This document shows positions 10,366 to 19,497 of a DNA stretch of 64,000 nucleotides, in pieces. Both the position numbers and the translations under genes were made by a program. Numbering within the stretch: the stretch's first letter is position 1; the number at the start of each line of letters is the position of its first letter. The notes below the pieces were generated by a model. That model saw only the letters and a list, made by a program, of their open reading frames with translations, had not been told where the DNA came from and did not search any database. Origin of the DNA: Colwellia sp. TT2012 (lineage in GTDB: Bacteria; Pseudomonadota; Gammaproteobacteria; Enterobacterales; Alteromonadaceae); contig NZ_LJYX01000003.1 in NCBI RefSeq assembly GCF_001440345.1, positions 1 to 64,000 on the forward strand, written 5' to 3'.

Positions 10366-11477
10366 AATTCATTCTCTTGTGATAAAGGTGTTTGATTTAA
10401 CGGCTGCTGTTTCAAGGGGAGTAAAATAGTAAATTCAGTATGACCAGGGCGGCTATGGCACGATAGTTTACCTTGGTGTTGATTGATCAGGGTTTGCGCA
10501 ATGGACAAACCTAATCCTGTGCCATTCGAACGTCCAGACACCATAGGGTAGAATAAAGTATCTTGAATTTTACTCGGAATACCAGGGCCATTATCAATAA
10601 TACTAATTTGAACGGCTAACTTAACGCGTTTACCATGAATGGTCTTATTGCTGGCGATACGTGTTTTTATGGTAATGTCATGTATTTCATCAATCGCTTG
10701 AATAGCATTATTAACAATATTAAGTACTGCTTGTTGCAGTTTTTCTTGATCACATTCAACCTGGGGAAGTGAGGGATCATAGTCACGAAATAAATGAAAT
10801 TTTTGTCCATTTGAATAACTTACCAGTTGACAAACTTTTTCGAGTATACCGTGAATATTATGTGCTTTTATTTGCGGTAATTGATTTGGACCAAGTAAAC
10901 GATCCACTAAATTTGTCAGTCTATCAGCTTGCTCGATGATCATGCTGGTGTACTCTTGTTGCTCCTCACTGACTTCTTTACTTAATAATTGTGCTGCACC
11001 ACGTAAACCCGCAAGTGGATTTTTAATTTCGTGGGCTAGGCCTTTTATTAGGTCGCGGGCGGCAAGCCATTGTTGATGCTGAAAAACCTCTAGGCTTATT
11101 TGTTTTTGTTGGTCTATTTGTTTGAATTCAAGTAATACATGAGGGGTTTGTGCAAACTCGACCGAAGACGCGGTAACTTCTGCGGTAAAGCGATGACTTT
11201 CATTGAGTTCAATTACTATATCGCTGTCGGTAAACTCTTGACCGGTGGCAATGAGTTGTTTTAAACGAGTGCTATTAATGCTGGTCTTGGCAAAAATGCT
11301 TTCAGCTGAGGTATTATATAAACGATAAAGGCTCTTGTTTAGTAGTGCCTCGGCAGCAGGGTTTGCATATACGATGGCTAGTTCTGCATTGAGAATAATG
11401 ACGGCAGTCACCAATTGATTAGCGAGAGATTGCTGATAGGATAACTTCTGCTCTTGTATATAACTTCGACTGTGCAT
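10362..11477 (-). CDS. glnL: Nitrogen sensor kinase NtrB (NR-II)
   Basis: Cytosolic histidine kinase and phosphatase for NtrC, controlled by PII protein. The 371 residues begin with a PAS domain (about 15-130), followed by the dimerisation/phosphoacceptor helix with H149 in GLAHEIKNPLAGLRGAAQ and an ATPase domain with NIVNNAIQAI, DNGPGIP and GTGLGLSIA. A palindromic NtrC-type site lies 28 bases before the start, implying control by NtrC. The order glnA, DUF4124 gene, glnL, glnG is the one I know from related marine gammaproteobacteria. Confidence 0.95.
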   Translation of the reverse strand: MHSRSYIQEQKLSYQQSLANQLVTAVIILNAELAIVYANPAAEALLNKSLYRLYNTSAESIFAKTSINSTRLKQLIATGQEFTDSDIVIELNESHRFTAEVTASSVEFAQTPHVLLEFKQIDQQKQISLEVFQHQQWLAARDLIKGLAHEIKNPLAGLRGAAQLLSKEVSEEQQEYTSMIIEQADRLTNLVDRLLGPNQLPQIKAHNIHGILEKVCQLVSYSNGQKFHLFRDYDPSLPQVECDQEKLQQAVLNIVNNAIQAIDEIHDITIKTRIASNKTIHGKRVKLAVQISIIDNGPGIPSKIQDTLFYPMVSGRSNGTGLGLSIAQTLINQHQGKLSCHSRPGHTEFTILLPLKQQPLNQTPLSQENEL

Positions 11478-11504
11478 AAAAAACCTCAGGGAGATACATC
11501 ATAT

Positions 11505-11521
11505 CGCACTACTTTGGTGCG
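11505..11521 (-). promoter_or_regulatory. NtrC-binding site before glnL
   Basis: CGCACTACTTTGGTGCG has the NtrC pattern GCAC-N7-GTGC with fully symmetrical outer bases. Its closeness to the start codon (28 bases) suggests autorepression of glnLG by NtrC, as known at the E. coli glnL promoter. Confidence 0.7.
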
Positions 11522-11647
11522 TTAAATGCAACTTTACTAAAGAAATGTTTTATATGCAGTATTATTTTGTTGAACTAGCAATAGTTAACTTTTTTAGATC
11601 TCTTGCTAGCTCTTTGATAGCGTGGGGCTGATAGTTAAATGGTTAAC

Positions 11648-12166
11648 TTAGTTAGTTGAAGCTCTATGCATATAAAACGTTACTGATGCTGATGATGCAA
11701 TAACCTTGCCTTCTTCATCAAGTAATAACATTTTTATTTTATGTTCACCCCTATCAATATTTCTTAGAGAAAACATAGAGTGCTTTTGTGGATTTTGATG
11801 AGGCTTGCCGTCAAGAAGTAATTGTACTTCTAGCCCAGATTTAAATCTTGGCTTGATACCCCCGCCAATATATATAGAGCCAGTATTATCACGGATTGTG
11901 GCATTGTTTTTAGGTGTATTGATAACTATTTCGTATTCTTCGATGGTCTCTTGCGGCGAGATATCGAGTACTTTAGTCTCAATAGAGGTGCTTGATTGAA
12001 TGATATTACCCGGCTTAGTTATGACTTCTACAGCACCTGCTCGGGGAGAGTCCGAAAAAACTAATACACCTTTTTCATTACGCCAGACATAAATTTTGGC
12101 GGTGCTTGGGTGCACAGGAGCAGCTAATGTAATTACCAATAGTGAAAATAGCAATAACTTGATCAT
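11648..12166 (-). CDS. DUF4124-domain exported protein
   Basis: A 172-residue protein with an N-terminal signal peptide (hydrophobic LLLFSLLVITLAAPVHPSTA). The DUF4124 segment follows (KIYVWRNEKGVLVFSDSPRAG, a pattern with an aromatic residue, G and FSDSP). The second half looks like a beta-sandwich of the kind that ends SASVTFYMHR. The function is unknown; the site of action is probably periplasmic. It lies between glnA and glnL on the same strand, 170 bases before glnL. Confidence 0.75.
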   Translation of the reverse strand: MIKLLLFSLLVITLAAPVHPSTAKIYVWRNEKGVLVFSDSPRAGAVEVITKPGNIIQSSTSIETKVLDISPQETIEEYEIVINTPKNNATIRDNTGSIYIGGGIKPRFKSGLEVQLLLDGKPHQNPQKHSMFSLRNIDRGEHKIKMLLLDEEGKVIASSASVTFYMHRASTN

Positions 12167-12369
12167 AGTTCGTTAAATTGTTCCTGTGCTTGGGTGCTCA
12201 ACATCAACATCAACATCCGCATCGTTCCATAATGTACGCTAATATAAGTATATAGCTATAATTTATACAAAAAAATGTTTTTATTATTTTATCTGTCAAT
12301 AAGTAACACTTTAAGGTGCATTATGAAAAACTTGTTACTTTTATGTTCCGATGTTGCTATTTAACCCAT

Positions 12370-12397
12370 AAAAAAGCTCACCTAAGTGAGCTTTTTT
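12370..12397 (-). terminator. Terminator of glnA
   Basis: Arms AAGCTCAC and GTGAGCTT around CTAA, with A residues before and T residues after on both strands. It lies about 45 bases past the glnA stop codon. Confidence 0.8.
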
Positions 12398-12438
12398 CTA
12401 ATGAGCGTCAAGCGCTACCAAGATAGTGTTAGGCGAAA

Positions 12439-13845
12439 TTAAACGCTGTAGTACATATCAAATTCAACCGGGTGAGTAGTCGCATTTAATAGTTCAATTT
12501 CTTTACGCTTAAGGCCAATGTAAGCATTAATCATATCGATATCCATAACGCCACCTACGGTTAAGAAGTCGTTGTCCGCTTCTAAGGCATCAAGGGCTTC
12601 TTCAAATGATGAACAAACTTGTGGAATTTGTGCCGCCTCTTCTGGAGGTAAGTCGTATAAATCTTTATCCATGGCTTCGCCAGGATGAATTTTATTTTTA
12701 ATACCGTCAAGGCCAGCCATTAACATTGCCGTGAAGCCTAAGTAAGGGTTCATCGTTGGATCAGGGAAGCGAACTTCGATACGCATTGCTTTTGGTGTAG
12801 GTACCATAGGAATACGGATTGAAGCAGAACGGTTTCTTGCTGAGTATGCCAGCATAACAGGTGCTTCAAAACCAGGGACAAGACGCTTGTATGAGTTAGT
12901 TGAAGCGTTAGTGAAAGCATTTAATGCTTTAGCGTGCTTGATGATACCGCCAATATAAAAAATCGCCATTTCAGACAAACCGCCGTACTTATCACCAGAG
13001 AATAAGTTAACGCCATCTTTGGCAAGTGATTGATGTACATGCATACCCGTACCGTTATCACCCACTAATGGCTTAGGCATGAAAGTAGCTGTTTTACCGT
13101 AAGCGTGAGCAACGTTATGTACTACATATTTATAGATTTGTACTTCATCTGCTTTTTTAACCAAGGTATTAAAGCGACAAGCAATTTCATTTTGACCACA
13201 AGTAGCTACTTCATGATGATGCGCTTCAACCACTAAGCCCATATCTTCCATCACTAAACACATGGCTGAACGTAAATCTTGAGAAGAATCGACTGGAGCT
13301 GTGGGGAAATAACCGCCTTTAACACCAGGACGGTGACCCATGTTACCTTCTTCGTATTTGGTACCAGAGTTCCAAGCCGCTTCTTTATCATCAATCTTGT
13401 AGAAAGAACCACTCATATCAGTGTGGAAACGTACATCATCAAAAACGAAGAATTCTGGCTCAGGACCAATTAATACCGTATCAGCAATGCCAGTACTGCG
13501 TAAATATTCTTCAGCACGATGGGCTACCGAACGTGGATCACGGCTGTAGCCTTGCAAAGTGCTAGGCTCTAAAATGTCACAACGAATATTTAATGTTACC
13601 GCTTCAGTAAATGGGTCTAGTACTGCCGTTGATGCATCAGGCATCATAACCATGTCGGACTCATCAATGCCTTTCCAGCCTTCAATTGAAGAACCATCGA
13701 ACATTTTACCGTCTTCAAAGAAGTCTTCATTTACTTGGTGATGCGGAATTGAAATGTGTTGTTCTTTACCTTTTGAATCAGTAAAACGAAGGTCAATAAA
13801 TTTGACATCGTGTTCTTTAATTAAGTCGAATACTGCTTGTGACAT
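12439..13845 (-). CDS. glnA: Glutamine synthetase, type I
   Basis: Makes glutamine from glutamate, ammonia and ATP; dodecameric cytosolic enzyme. The 468 residues match the type I-beta length. Visible signatures are FDGSSIEGW (near residue 49), [10 protein letters not shown], the ATP-binding [25 protein letters not shown] and the adenylylation loop around the tyrosine in [10 protein letters not shown]. The presence of this loop fits control by adenylyltransferase. Transcription is probably from the sigma-54 promoter at 13963-13980 with NtrC sites further upstream. AGAGAC lies before the start codon. Confidence 0.97.
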   Translation of the reverse strand: MSQAVFDLIKEHDVKFIDLRFTDSKGKEQHISIPHHQVNEDFFEDGKMFDGSSIEGWKGIDESDMVMMPDASTAVLDPFTEAVTLNIRCDILEPSTLQGYSRDPRSVAHRAEEYLRSTGIADTVLIGPEPEFFVFDDVRFHTDMSGSFYKIDDKEAAWNSGTKYEEGNMGHRPGVKGGYFPTAPVDSSQDLRSAMCLVMEDMGLVVEAHHHEVATCGQNEIACRFNTLVKKADEVQIYKYVVHNVAHAYGKTATFMPKPLVGDNGTGMHVHQSLAKDGVNLFSGDKYGGLSEMAIFYIGGIIKHAKALNAFTNASTNSYKRLVPGFEAPVMLAYSARNRSASIRIPMVPTPKAMRIEVRFPDPTMNPYLGFTAMLMAGLDGIKNKIHPGEAMDKDLYDLPPEEAAQIPQVCSSFEEALDALEADNDFLTVGGVMDIDMINAYIGLKRKEIELLNATTHPVEFDMYYSV

Positions 13846-13962
13846 TTTGTCTCTCCAGTGAGGTTAATTTTATAAATTTTTGAAATAGCCGAGTAAGTTT
13901 TAACATGGATGAAGTTATAAGGTTCGCTACCATCAATATTCATCTATTATTGTTCATTGAAT

Positions 13963-13980
13963 AAGCTAAAATCGTGCCAA
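13963..13980 (-). promoter_or_regulatory. Sigma-54 promoter of glnA
   Basis: On the minus strand TTGGCACGATTTTAGCTT matches the -24/-12 consensus TGGCAC-N5-TTGCW with a single mismatch and exact GG-to-GC spacing of 12. It is about 120 bases before the glnA start. Confidence 0.75.
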
Positions 13981-14030
13981 GGTTAACTTCATTGATTAAT
14001 AAGCTTTTTTATTGTTTTAACCTTACGCTA

Positions 14031-14069
14031 TGCACCGAAACTGTGCTCGTATTGCTCTTTTTTGGTGCA
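14031..14069 (-). promoter_or_regulatory. Two NtrC-binding sites upstream of glnA
   Basis: Site one, TGCACCGAAACTGTGCT (14031-14047), and site two, TGCTCTTTTTTGGTGCA (14053-14069), both fit the NtrC dyad with arms TGCACC and GGTGCA. Their centres are 22 bases apart, two helical turns, and lie about 70 to 95 bases upstream of the sigma-54 promoter, a normal enhancer arrangement. Confidence 0.65.
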
Positions 14070-14338
14070 CCGATAAGTCATGTAAGAATCTACTATAGAA
14101 TATATTTAGCTAGTTGCCTCTAAGAATTTATACTTATTTCACCTGTTATGTTTCAAATATAAGGCCAAGATCGCATTTATTGATATTTATAGTCATGTTA
14201 ATGGGTGTTTTTTGTATTTATATTGCTGACTTTTGAGGATTTTTATAAAGTTCATGCCTTTAATGAATGAGAGCATTTATGAAGAAATTGATAGTCTCCG
14301 TGTAAGCTGAAATTAGAGTTCGATAGTGAGGACTTAAT
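14070..14338. other. Intergenic region without recognised features
   Basis: A+T-rich stretch between the glnA enhancer and a small ORF. I see no gene, RNA or convincing hairpin in it. It probably holds the promoter of the small ORF at 14339. Confidence 0.4.
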
Positions 14339-14521
14339 ATGCAGACTATAGATTGGCACGATGTAACTGAGTTACGTAGTAAGCAATGGCAAAGTTTTGG
14401 TATGTTTGATGGCACTATAGCGGAAGGTTATTTAGTGCTAAAAGAGGGTGAATTATCTTTAGTTAAACATGGTGTTACTACTCACTATGATTTAAATAGC
14501 CTTTTATCTATAGCCTCTTAG
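14339..14521 (+). CDS. Small hypothetical protein (60 residues)
   Basis: Acidic 60-residue ORF with a plausible ribosome binding site (GTGAGG, eight bases before ATG). The sequence begins MQTIDWHDVTELRSKQWQSF and has neither signal peptide nor membrane segment. I do not recognise a family. It ends directly where the beta-barrel relic begins. It may be a genuine small protein; its composition is protein-like, but there is no independent support. Confidence 0.45.
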   Translation: MQTIDWHDVTELRSKQWQSFGMFDGTIAEGYLVLKEGELSLVKHGVTTHYDLNSLLSIAS

Positions 14522-14810
14522 GACAAAAATGAAAGAGACTTATGGGATGGCTATATTAATTTAGGCCAGGGTAACACGATGTAAGTTGAACGACTTGAGA
14601 TGTTAATGTCAGTCCAAGTGAGCAAAAAATTAAATTTTGGATATGCAAGATGATGCCAGTCATAGTGAAGATTCATTTGGCTTAACCTTAGGTACGGATT
14701 TTTCCTTTGAAGTATCAAGCGATATTGATTTCGATGCTTCATATAATATACAAATGCTTGATGCAGCCTCTGGTGGCAATAGCCACCATTTAAAAGCAAT
14801 TACCGTTTAG
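14522..14810 (+). pseudogene. Relic of an outer-membrane beta-barrel protein, C-terminal part
   Basis: Translated in two frames, this stretch gives LWDGYINLGQGNTM, a stop, then SVQVSKKLNFGYA, and after a frameshift near 14645 a run from QDDASHSEDSFGLTLGTDFS to HHLKAITV and a stop at 14808-14810. Alternating hydrophobic and polar residues, with Tyr/Phe and Gly at strand starts, are typical of transmembrane beta-strands of small outer-membrane proteins. The N-terminal part and signal peptide are missing. The family assignment is an inference from the pattern. Confidence 0.45.
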
Positions 14811-14861
14811 TAGTCAGTTTTAGCTATGATTTTTAGCGCTTTAAAACGCTAAACGTCTCAA

Positions 14862-16031
14862 TTATTCATGGCTCACCACAACATCGGTTAACGCGTTACA
14901 ACTGCAAAGTAAAATATAGCCTTGTTGCTTTTCTACCGCAGTTAAGCCATTGGTTGAATGTTGTTTGACTTGCCCGCTTATTAATTTCGCTTTACAACTG
15001 CCACAACAACCAGCCCGACATGAATAAGGTAATATTAAACCGGCCGCTTCCCCTTGCTCAAGTAGTGAATCTTCTTTATTACCTTCGCATTTTTTATGCC
15101 AACGGTTAAAGAAAATCGATATTTTAGCGTTTTTGTCCGTTGGTTTTACTATTTTATTTTCAGTTATCGTATTGGGCATTGTATTGCTTTTCTTAGCAAA
15201 ATTGACACTTGTATTAGCAGAATTGACAACTGCATTAATAGCAAGGACATTTGTATTAGTTGAGCTAACACTTGGCTTCGAATATTCATATTCACCATAA
15301 CTTTCGTAATGGTAATTGCTAGGCTGTAAACCTAATTTTGCTAATAGCTGTTGAGCAGATTTTCTGAATAATTTTGGTCCACAAACGAAGGTTTGATAAT
15401 GACTAAGTTGCTCAATATTGTGCAGCATGTGCTCATTTAATCGCCCTTGAAAACCATACCATTGTGGACTAGCAACTTGAGTAAGGGTGTAAATTATTTG
15501 GCAATTACCATGCTGCTTAGCCAAGCTTACAATTTCAGTGTGAGCAATCAAGTCGGTTTCTTTTTGCGCACTATGAATAAATACCACTTGATTTTTACAT
15601 TGTTTAGCGACCATATAACGTAGCATGGCAAGCATTGGGGTAATGCCACTGCCAGCACTTAACAATAATACCTTTGGCGGAACAGACTCGCCAAGATAAA
15701 AATTGCCAGCTACCTCTTGGGTAGAAATACTCTGACCTACCTTAAAGTGGTCATGGAAATAGTTAGATATCTTTCCTTGTGGGATGCGCTTTATCGTGAT
15801 GCTAAGGTAATCGACTGTTGTCGGTGAAGAAGACAGGGTATAACAGCAAGATTGTATTTTTCCGGCCATTTTAAAAGTAAAGTTGAGGTGCTGGCCCGCG
15901 TAGTAGCGAAAAGATAACTTATTTTGTGATCTTGGGTAAGCAAAAATAAACGTCTTTACATCATGAGTTTCTATTAGAATTTTTTGACAAATTAATTGGA
16001 ATATTTGTTTTGTCACGGTTGATAGGGCCAT
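14862..16031 (-). CDS. Hcr-like NADH oxidoreductase with C-terminal 2Fe-2S domain
   Basis: Predicted cytosolic electron-transfer protein with three modules: an FAD-binding beta-barrel (about 1-105, CCYTLSSSP being the flavin motif), an NAD-binding domain (about 110-235, LLSAGSGITPMLAMLRYM and FVCGPKLF) and a plant-type ferredoxin domain with CRAGCCGSC plus a distal Cys in LCSCNA. This layout is that of the hybrid-cluster-protein reductase Hcr and related hydroxylating-enzyme reductases. An unusual linker of about 60 residues, rich in Asn, Thr and Val, joins the last two modules and looks repetitive. No hcp gene lies next to it, so its partner is unknown. Confidence 0.8.
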   Translation of the reverse strand: MALSTVTKQIFQLICQKILIETHDVKTFIFAYPRSQNKLSFRYYAGQHLNFTFKMAGKIQSCCYTLSSSPTTVDYLSITIKRIPQGKISNYFHDHFKVGQSISTQEVAGNFYLGESVPPKVLLLSAGSGITPMLAMLRYMVAKQCKNQVVFIHSAQKETDLIAHTEIVSLAKQHGNCQIIYTLTQVASPQWYGFQGRLNEHMLHNIEQLSHYQTFVCGPKLFRKSAQQLLAKLGLQPSNYHYESYGEYEYSKPSVSSTNTNVLAINAVVNSANTSVNFAKKSNTMPNTITENKIVKPTDKNAKISIFFNRWHKKCEGNKEDSLLEQGEAAGLILPYSCRAGCCGSCKAKLISGQVKQHSTNGLTAVEKQQGYILLCSCNALTDVVVSHE

Positions 16032-16145
16032 TTTTTAATTTACTCTACTCTACTAAGTTTAAGGAGCCTGTTTACAGCTAAAGCTTAGTAATTAAGGTAT
16101 GATATCGCCAATTATAGCGCTTCTTTATCCTTGATTATTATATCT

Positions 16146-17546
16146 ATGAGCAAAAAAAATCAACATCTTCATATATTAGGCATTTGTGGTACCTTCATGG
16201 GTGGTATTGCCGCTATAGCTAAGCAACTCGGTTTTAAAGTCAGTGGCTCTGATGCAAATGTGTATCCGCCAATGAGCACTCAGCTAGAGCAACTTGGTAT
16301 TGAGTTAAACTCTGGTTACCAGGTAGAAAATTTCAGCGATGATATTGATATGGTTATTGTTGGCAATGCCATGTCCCGCGGTAATGCCATGGTGGAATAT
16401 ATGTTAGATCGTAATATCCCGTATATTTCTGGTCCACAATGGTTGCTAGATAATGTACTACAAGACCGCTGGGTCATTGCCGTTGCTGGTACTCATGGTA
16501 AAACCACTACCACAAGTATGCTGGCGTGGATTTTAGAATATGCACATTTATCGCCTGGCTTTTTAATTGGCGGTGTGCCACAAAATTTTCCTTGCTCAGC
16601 TCGACTAGGTGATGCGCCTTTTTTTGTCATTGAAGCGGATGAATACGATAGTGCTTTTTTTGATAAACGCTCTAAATTTTTGCATTACCGTCCGCGTACG
16701 TTAGTGATCAATAATTTAGAGTTTGATCATGGTGATATTTTTAATGATCTCAGTGATATTCAGAAACAATTTCATCACCTTATCCGTACGGTACCCAGTA
16801 ATGGTTTGATTTTGTCACCCGCCAATGACCCAGCCATTAGTGAAACATTAGCCATGGGGTGCTGGACAGCAACAGAGTTTGCTCAGCACGATACTCACCT
16901 TGAAAAGGGTTGGCAAGTTGAAAAGTTAAATGCGCAAGGCAGTGAATTTATCGTTAAATTTGACGGTACTACACAGGGCGTAGTTAAGTGGGATCTCATT
17001 GGCGATTTTAATATTGATAACGGTGTCATGGCAATAGCAGCGGCCCGTCATGCGGGTGTACCAAGCTCCATCGCTATTGAAGCGCTAGCAGAGTTTATTA
17101 ATACTAAACGTCGTTTTGAGCTGCGCGGTACAGTCAATGGCATTAGTGTTTATGATGACTTTGCTCATCATCCTACTGCCATAGCAAAAACATTAGCAGC
17201 TGTACGTGCTAAAATAACACAACAAACTCAAGTTGGGCGTATCTTAGCCGTATTCGAGCCTAGATCAAACACCATGAAATCAGGGATACATAAAGAGGCA
17301 CTGCCTCTGTCACTTATCGATGCTGATCAGGTGTTTATCTATCAAGGAGAGCAAGTAAAATGGTCATTGGATGACATGATCAAACAGTGCCAGCCACCTT
17401 GCCAAGTCGAAGATAATATCGAAAAATTAGTGGATAATATAGCGCAACAAGCCCAAGCGGGCGATATTATTGTTGTGATGAGTAACGGTAGTTTTGCCGG
17501 TATACATGACAAGTTATTGAATCGTTTGGCGACGATAACCGTATAA
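16146..17546 (+). CDS. mpl: UDP-N-acetylmuramate:L-Ala-gamma-D-Glu-meso-DAP ligase
   Basis: Cytosolic murein-recycling enzyme that joins the recovered tripeptide to UDP-MurNAc. It belongs to the Mur ligase family: HILGICGTFMGG at the N-terminus, the ATP loop GTHGKTTTTSMLAWI near residue 110, EADEYDSAFFD, NNLEFDHGDIF and the C-terminal DDFAHHPTAI. It starts at the ATG at 16146 (MSKKNQHLHILG); an upstream TTG at 16131 has no better ribosome binding site. About 466 residues, a normal length. It is followed by def and ubiX on the same strand. Confidence 0.93.
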   Translation: MSKKNQHLHILGICGTFMGGIAAIAKQLGFKVSGSDANVYPPMSTQLEQLGIELNSGYQVENFSDDIDMVIVGNAMSRGNAMVEYMLDRNIPYISGPQWLLDNVLQDRWVIAVAGTHGKTTTTSMLAWILEYAHLSPGFLIGGVPQNFPCSARLGDAPFFVIEADEYDSAFFDKRSKFLHYRPRTLVINNLEFDHGDIFNDLSDIQKQFHHLIRTVPSNGLILSPANDPAISETLAMGCWTATEFAQHDTHLEKGWQVEKLNAQGSEFIVKFDGTTQGVVKWDLIGDFNIDNGVMAIAAARHAGVPSSIAIEALAEFINTKRRFELRGTVNGISVYDDFAHHPTAIAKTLAAVRAKITQQTQVGRILAVFEPRSNTMKSGIHKEALPLSLIDADQVFIYQGEQVKWSLDDMIKQCQPPCQVEDNIEKLVDNIAQQAQAGDIIVVMSNGSFAGIHDKLLNRLATITV

Positions 17547-17581
17547 ATAATCCAGCCGTTTAAGTAATGCCATTCCGTATC

Positions 17582-17603
17582 ATACCAACCCGTTTGGTAT
17601 AAT
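17582..17603 (+). promoter_or_regulatory. Dyad and -10-like sequence before def
   Basis: ATACCAA and TTTGGTAT form a small dyad that runs straight into TATAAT at 17598-17603, about 40 bases before the def start. It could be a def promoter with an overlapping operator; no good -35 box was found, so this is weak. Confidence 0.3.
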
Positions 17604-17642
17604 AGTAGTTTAACCATATTCGTAAAAAGAGAAGCAAGTAAA

Positions 17643-18143
17643 ATGACAGTATTAACCATACTTACCGCCCCTAATGATAAGCTATTAAAACCGGCAACAC
17701 CGGTTGCGGATGTCACTAAAATTCAGGGTTTAATCGATGATTTATTTGAGACCATGTACGATACTGATGATGGTATTGGCTTAGCGGCAACACAAGTTGG
17801 TCGTGGTGAGGCCGTAGTGGTTATAGATATTTCGGAAAATCGTGACGAGCCCTTAGTCTTAGTCAACCCAGAGATTGTCAGTGGTGAAGAAAAAGCTAAA
17901 GGCGAAGAAGGGTGTTTATCTGTGCCTGGTTATTACGCTGAGGTTGAGCGTTTTACCAAGGTTACCGTTGCAGCGTTAGACCGTGAAGGTAAAAAAATTA
18001 CCATTACCAGTGATGATTTTCTTGCCATTGCTATGCAACATGAAATTGATCATTTAAAAGGTAAGTTATTTATTGACTATTTATCGCCACTTAAAAAACA
18101 AGTGGCGCTCAAGAAAGTCAAAAAAATGATTAAGAACAGCTAA
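17643..18143 (+). CDS. def: Peptide deformylase
   Basis: Metalloenzyme that removes the formyl group from N-terminal formyl-Met of new proteins. The three signature motifs are present: [10 protein letters not shown] (near residue 44), EGCLSVPG with the metal ligand C91, and QHEIDHLKG with H133, E134 and H137. The length of 166 is usual. Most gammaproteobacteria pair def with fmt; here fmt is not adjacent, so this may be a second def copy, which would need checking in the rest of the genome. ATG follows AAGAGAAGCAAGTAAA. Confidence 0.94.
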   Translation: MTVLTILTAPNDKLLKPATPVADVTKIQGLIDDLFETMYDTDDGIGLAATQVGRGEAVVVIDISENRDEPLVLVNPEIVSGEEKAKGEEGCLSVPGYYAEVERFTKVTVAALDREGKKITITSDDFLAIAMQHEIDHLKGKLFIDYLSPLKKQVALKKVKKMIKNS

Positions 18144-18171
18144 CTTTATTGAAAGAGTAAGTGGACAGTTA

Positions 18172-18819
18172 ATGACAAATAAATCAAGTAAGGCCGTTAT
18201 GGGGCAAAGTGACTTTAATGGCATAATAACATTAGCGATTACCGGTGCATCAGGTGCCGGTTATGCCTTACGCTTAATTGAATGTTTAATTGCGGCAAAT
18301 TATCAATTATATATACTGTGCTCAAGTGCCGGGCGAATTGTCTTAGATACGGAAGCGGGAGTCAAAATCCCTAGCTCTCCAGACGCCGCTAGTCAATTTC
18401 TAACTGACAAATATCAAGCAAAAGCACAACAAATAACGGTTTTTGGTAAAGAGCAATGGTTCTCTCCCGTTGCATCAGGCTCTGCTGCGCCCAAACAAAT
18501 GGTTGTTTGCCCTTGCTCGACCGGAACCATGGCTGCTATTTGTTATGGTATGAGTGATAACTTGATTGAGCGAGCGGCAGATGTGGTGATCAAAGAACGT
18601 GGTCAGTTAATTCTAATGATAAGAGAAACGCCATTCTCGACCTTGCATTTACAAAATATGCTGAGCCTATCTCAGCAAGGGGTCACTATTATGCCGGCCT
18701 CGCCAGGCTTCTATCACCAAGCAAAATCAATTGAAGATCTCATTGATTTTATGGTGGCTAGAGTATTAGATCATCTAGGCATAGATCAAGATATTATGCC
18801 GCGTTGGGGTTATAGCTAA
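18172..18819 (+). CDS. ubiX: Flavin prenyltransferase UbiX
   Basis: Makes prenylated FMN from FMN and dimethylallyl phosphate, the cofactor that UbiD decarboxylase uses in ubiquinone synthesis. The 215-residue protein has the flavodoxin-like motif [15 protein letters not shown] near residue 24, [11 protein letters not shown], and the conserved [13 protein letters not shown] and PASPGFYH segments. The start is 28 bases after the def stop, so co-transcription with def is likely. A terminator follows at 18828. Confidence 0.94.
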   Translation: MTNKSSKAVMGQSDFNGIITLAITGASGAGYALRLIECLIAANYQLYILCSSAGRIVLDTEAGVKIPSSPDAASQFLTDKYQAKAQQITVFGKEQWFSPVASGSAAPKQMVVCPCSTGTMAAICYGMSDNLIERAADVVIKERGQLILMIRETPFSTLHLQNMLSLSQQGVTIMPASPGFYHQAKSIEDLIDFMVARVLDHLGIDQDIMPRWGYS

Positions 18820-18827
18820 ACTGAAAT

Positions 18828-18864
18828 AAAAAAGCGACGGGCTTTAATAGTCTGTCGCTTTTTT
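18828..18864 (+). terminator. Terminator after ubiX
   Basis: AAAAAAGCGAC pairs with GTCGCTTTTTT, and GGGC with GTCT partly, around TTTAATA. A run of T residues follows. It may also serve the convergent cheX-like gene. Confidence 0.75.
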
Positions 18865-18905
18865 CGAGCAATGTGGTTTACGCAATTATTATGTAAGCGT
18901 TAGAC

Positions 18906-19370
18906 TTACTCGTCAAAACTAAATTCAATATAAGCTTTGCCTAATTCATTTTTTAGCGGAATAATAATAACAGGGCCTTTGGCTTGGTGATGAATGGTGT
19001 GGTTTGGGCCAGAAACAACGATAGGTGTGGCCATATCGAACTCAATGCCTTTTTCACTTAGTAAACGCTTAGCGCCACCGGTAACCATATTGGTAATTTC
19101 ACCAATTAAATCCGTAATCTCTTCATTAATTTCATCGGGTGCTTCGCCGACCATATTTTTCATTGTGGCTAAAGCTAGCCCTGCCTCAAAAGTAATGGAT
19201 AGAGAGCCTTTTGCTTGCTTACTAACCATACCAATTAAACCTGAGACATCACCCATGGCGACTTCATTTTTTTTAAGCCGTGGTTTTTCTGGAATTAATT
19301 CCATTTGAGCCATAGTCGACATGACATTAAGCATTGAAGATAAAAATGGGTTGATAAACTCTACATTCAT
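18906..19370 (-). CDS. CheX-like chemotaxis phosphatase
   Basis: A 154-residue protein of the CheC/CheX/FliY phosphatase group, which dephosphorylates CheY-P or related receivers. The signature helix appears as EEITDLIGEITNMVTGGAKR (around residue 85), with the E and N expected of the catalytic pair, and the N-terminal half begins MNVEFINPFLSSMLNVM. It stands alone, with no chemotaxis gene beside it, so the cognate receiver is unknown. It has no signal peptide. The start is preceded by a weak ribosome binding site. Confidence 0.85.
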   Translation of the reverse strand: MNVEFINPFLSSMLNVMSTMAQMELIPEKPRLKKNEVAMGDVSGLIGMVSKQAKGSLSITFEAGLALATMKNMVGEAPDEINEEITDLIGEITNMVTGGAKRLLSEKGIEFDMATPIVVSGPNHTIHHQAKGPVIIIPLKNELGKAYIEFSFDE

Positions 19371-19497
19371 GAAGATTCCGAATCTTAACTGTTTTAAATA
19401 AAGTACTTACTTTGATTTTGCATGCTTATTTTACAAATGTAAATCAAATAACGTAATAGTTTTATAATTTAAGCCGTTAATTCCCTAGGCAGTTTAG

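Noticed and set aside
16131..16145. TTG start for mpl
   Set aside because: The ATG at 16146 gives the family start; the added residues are hydrophobic and not conserved.
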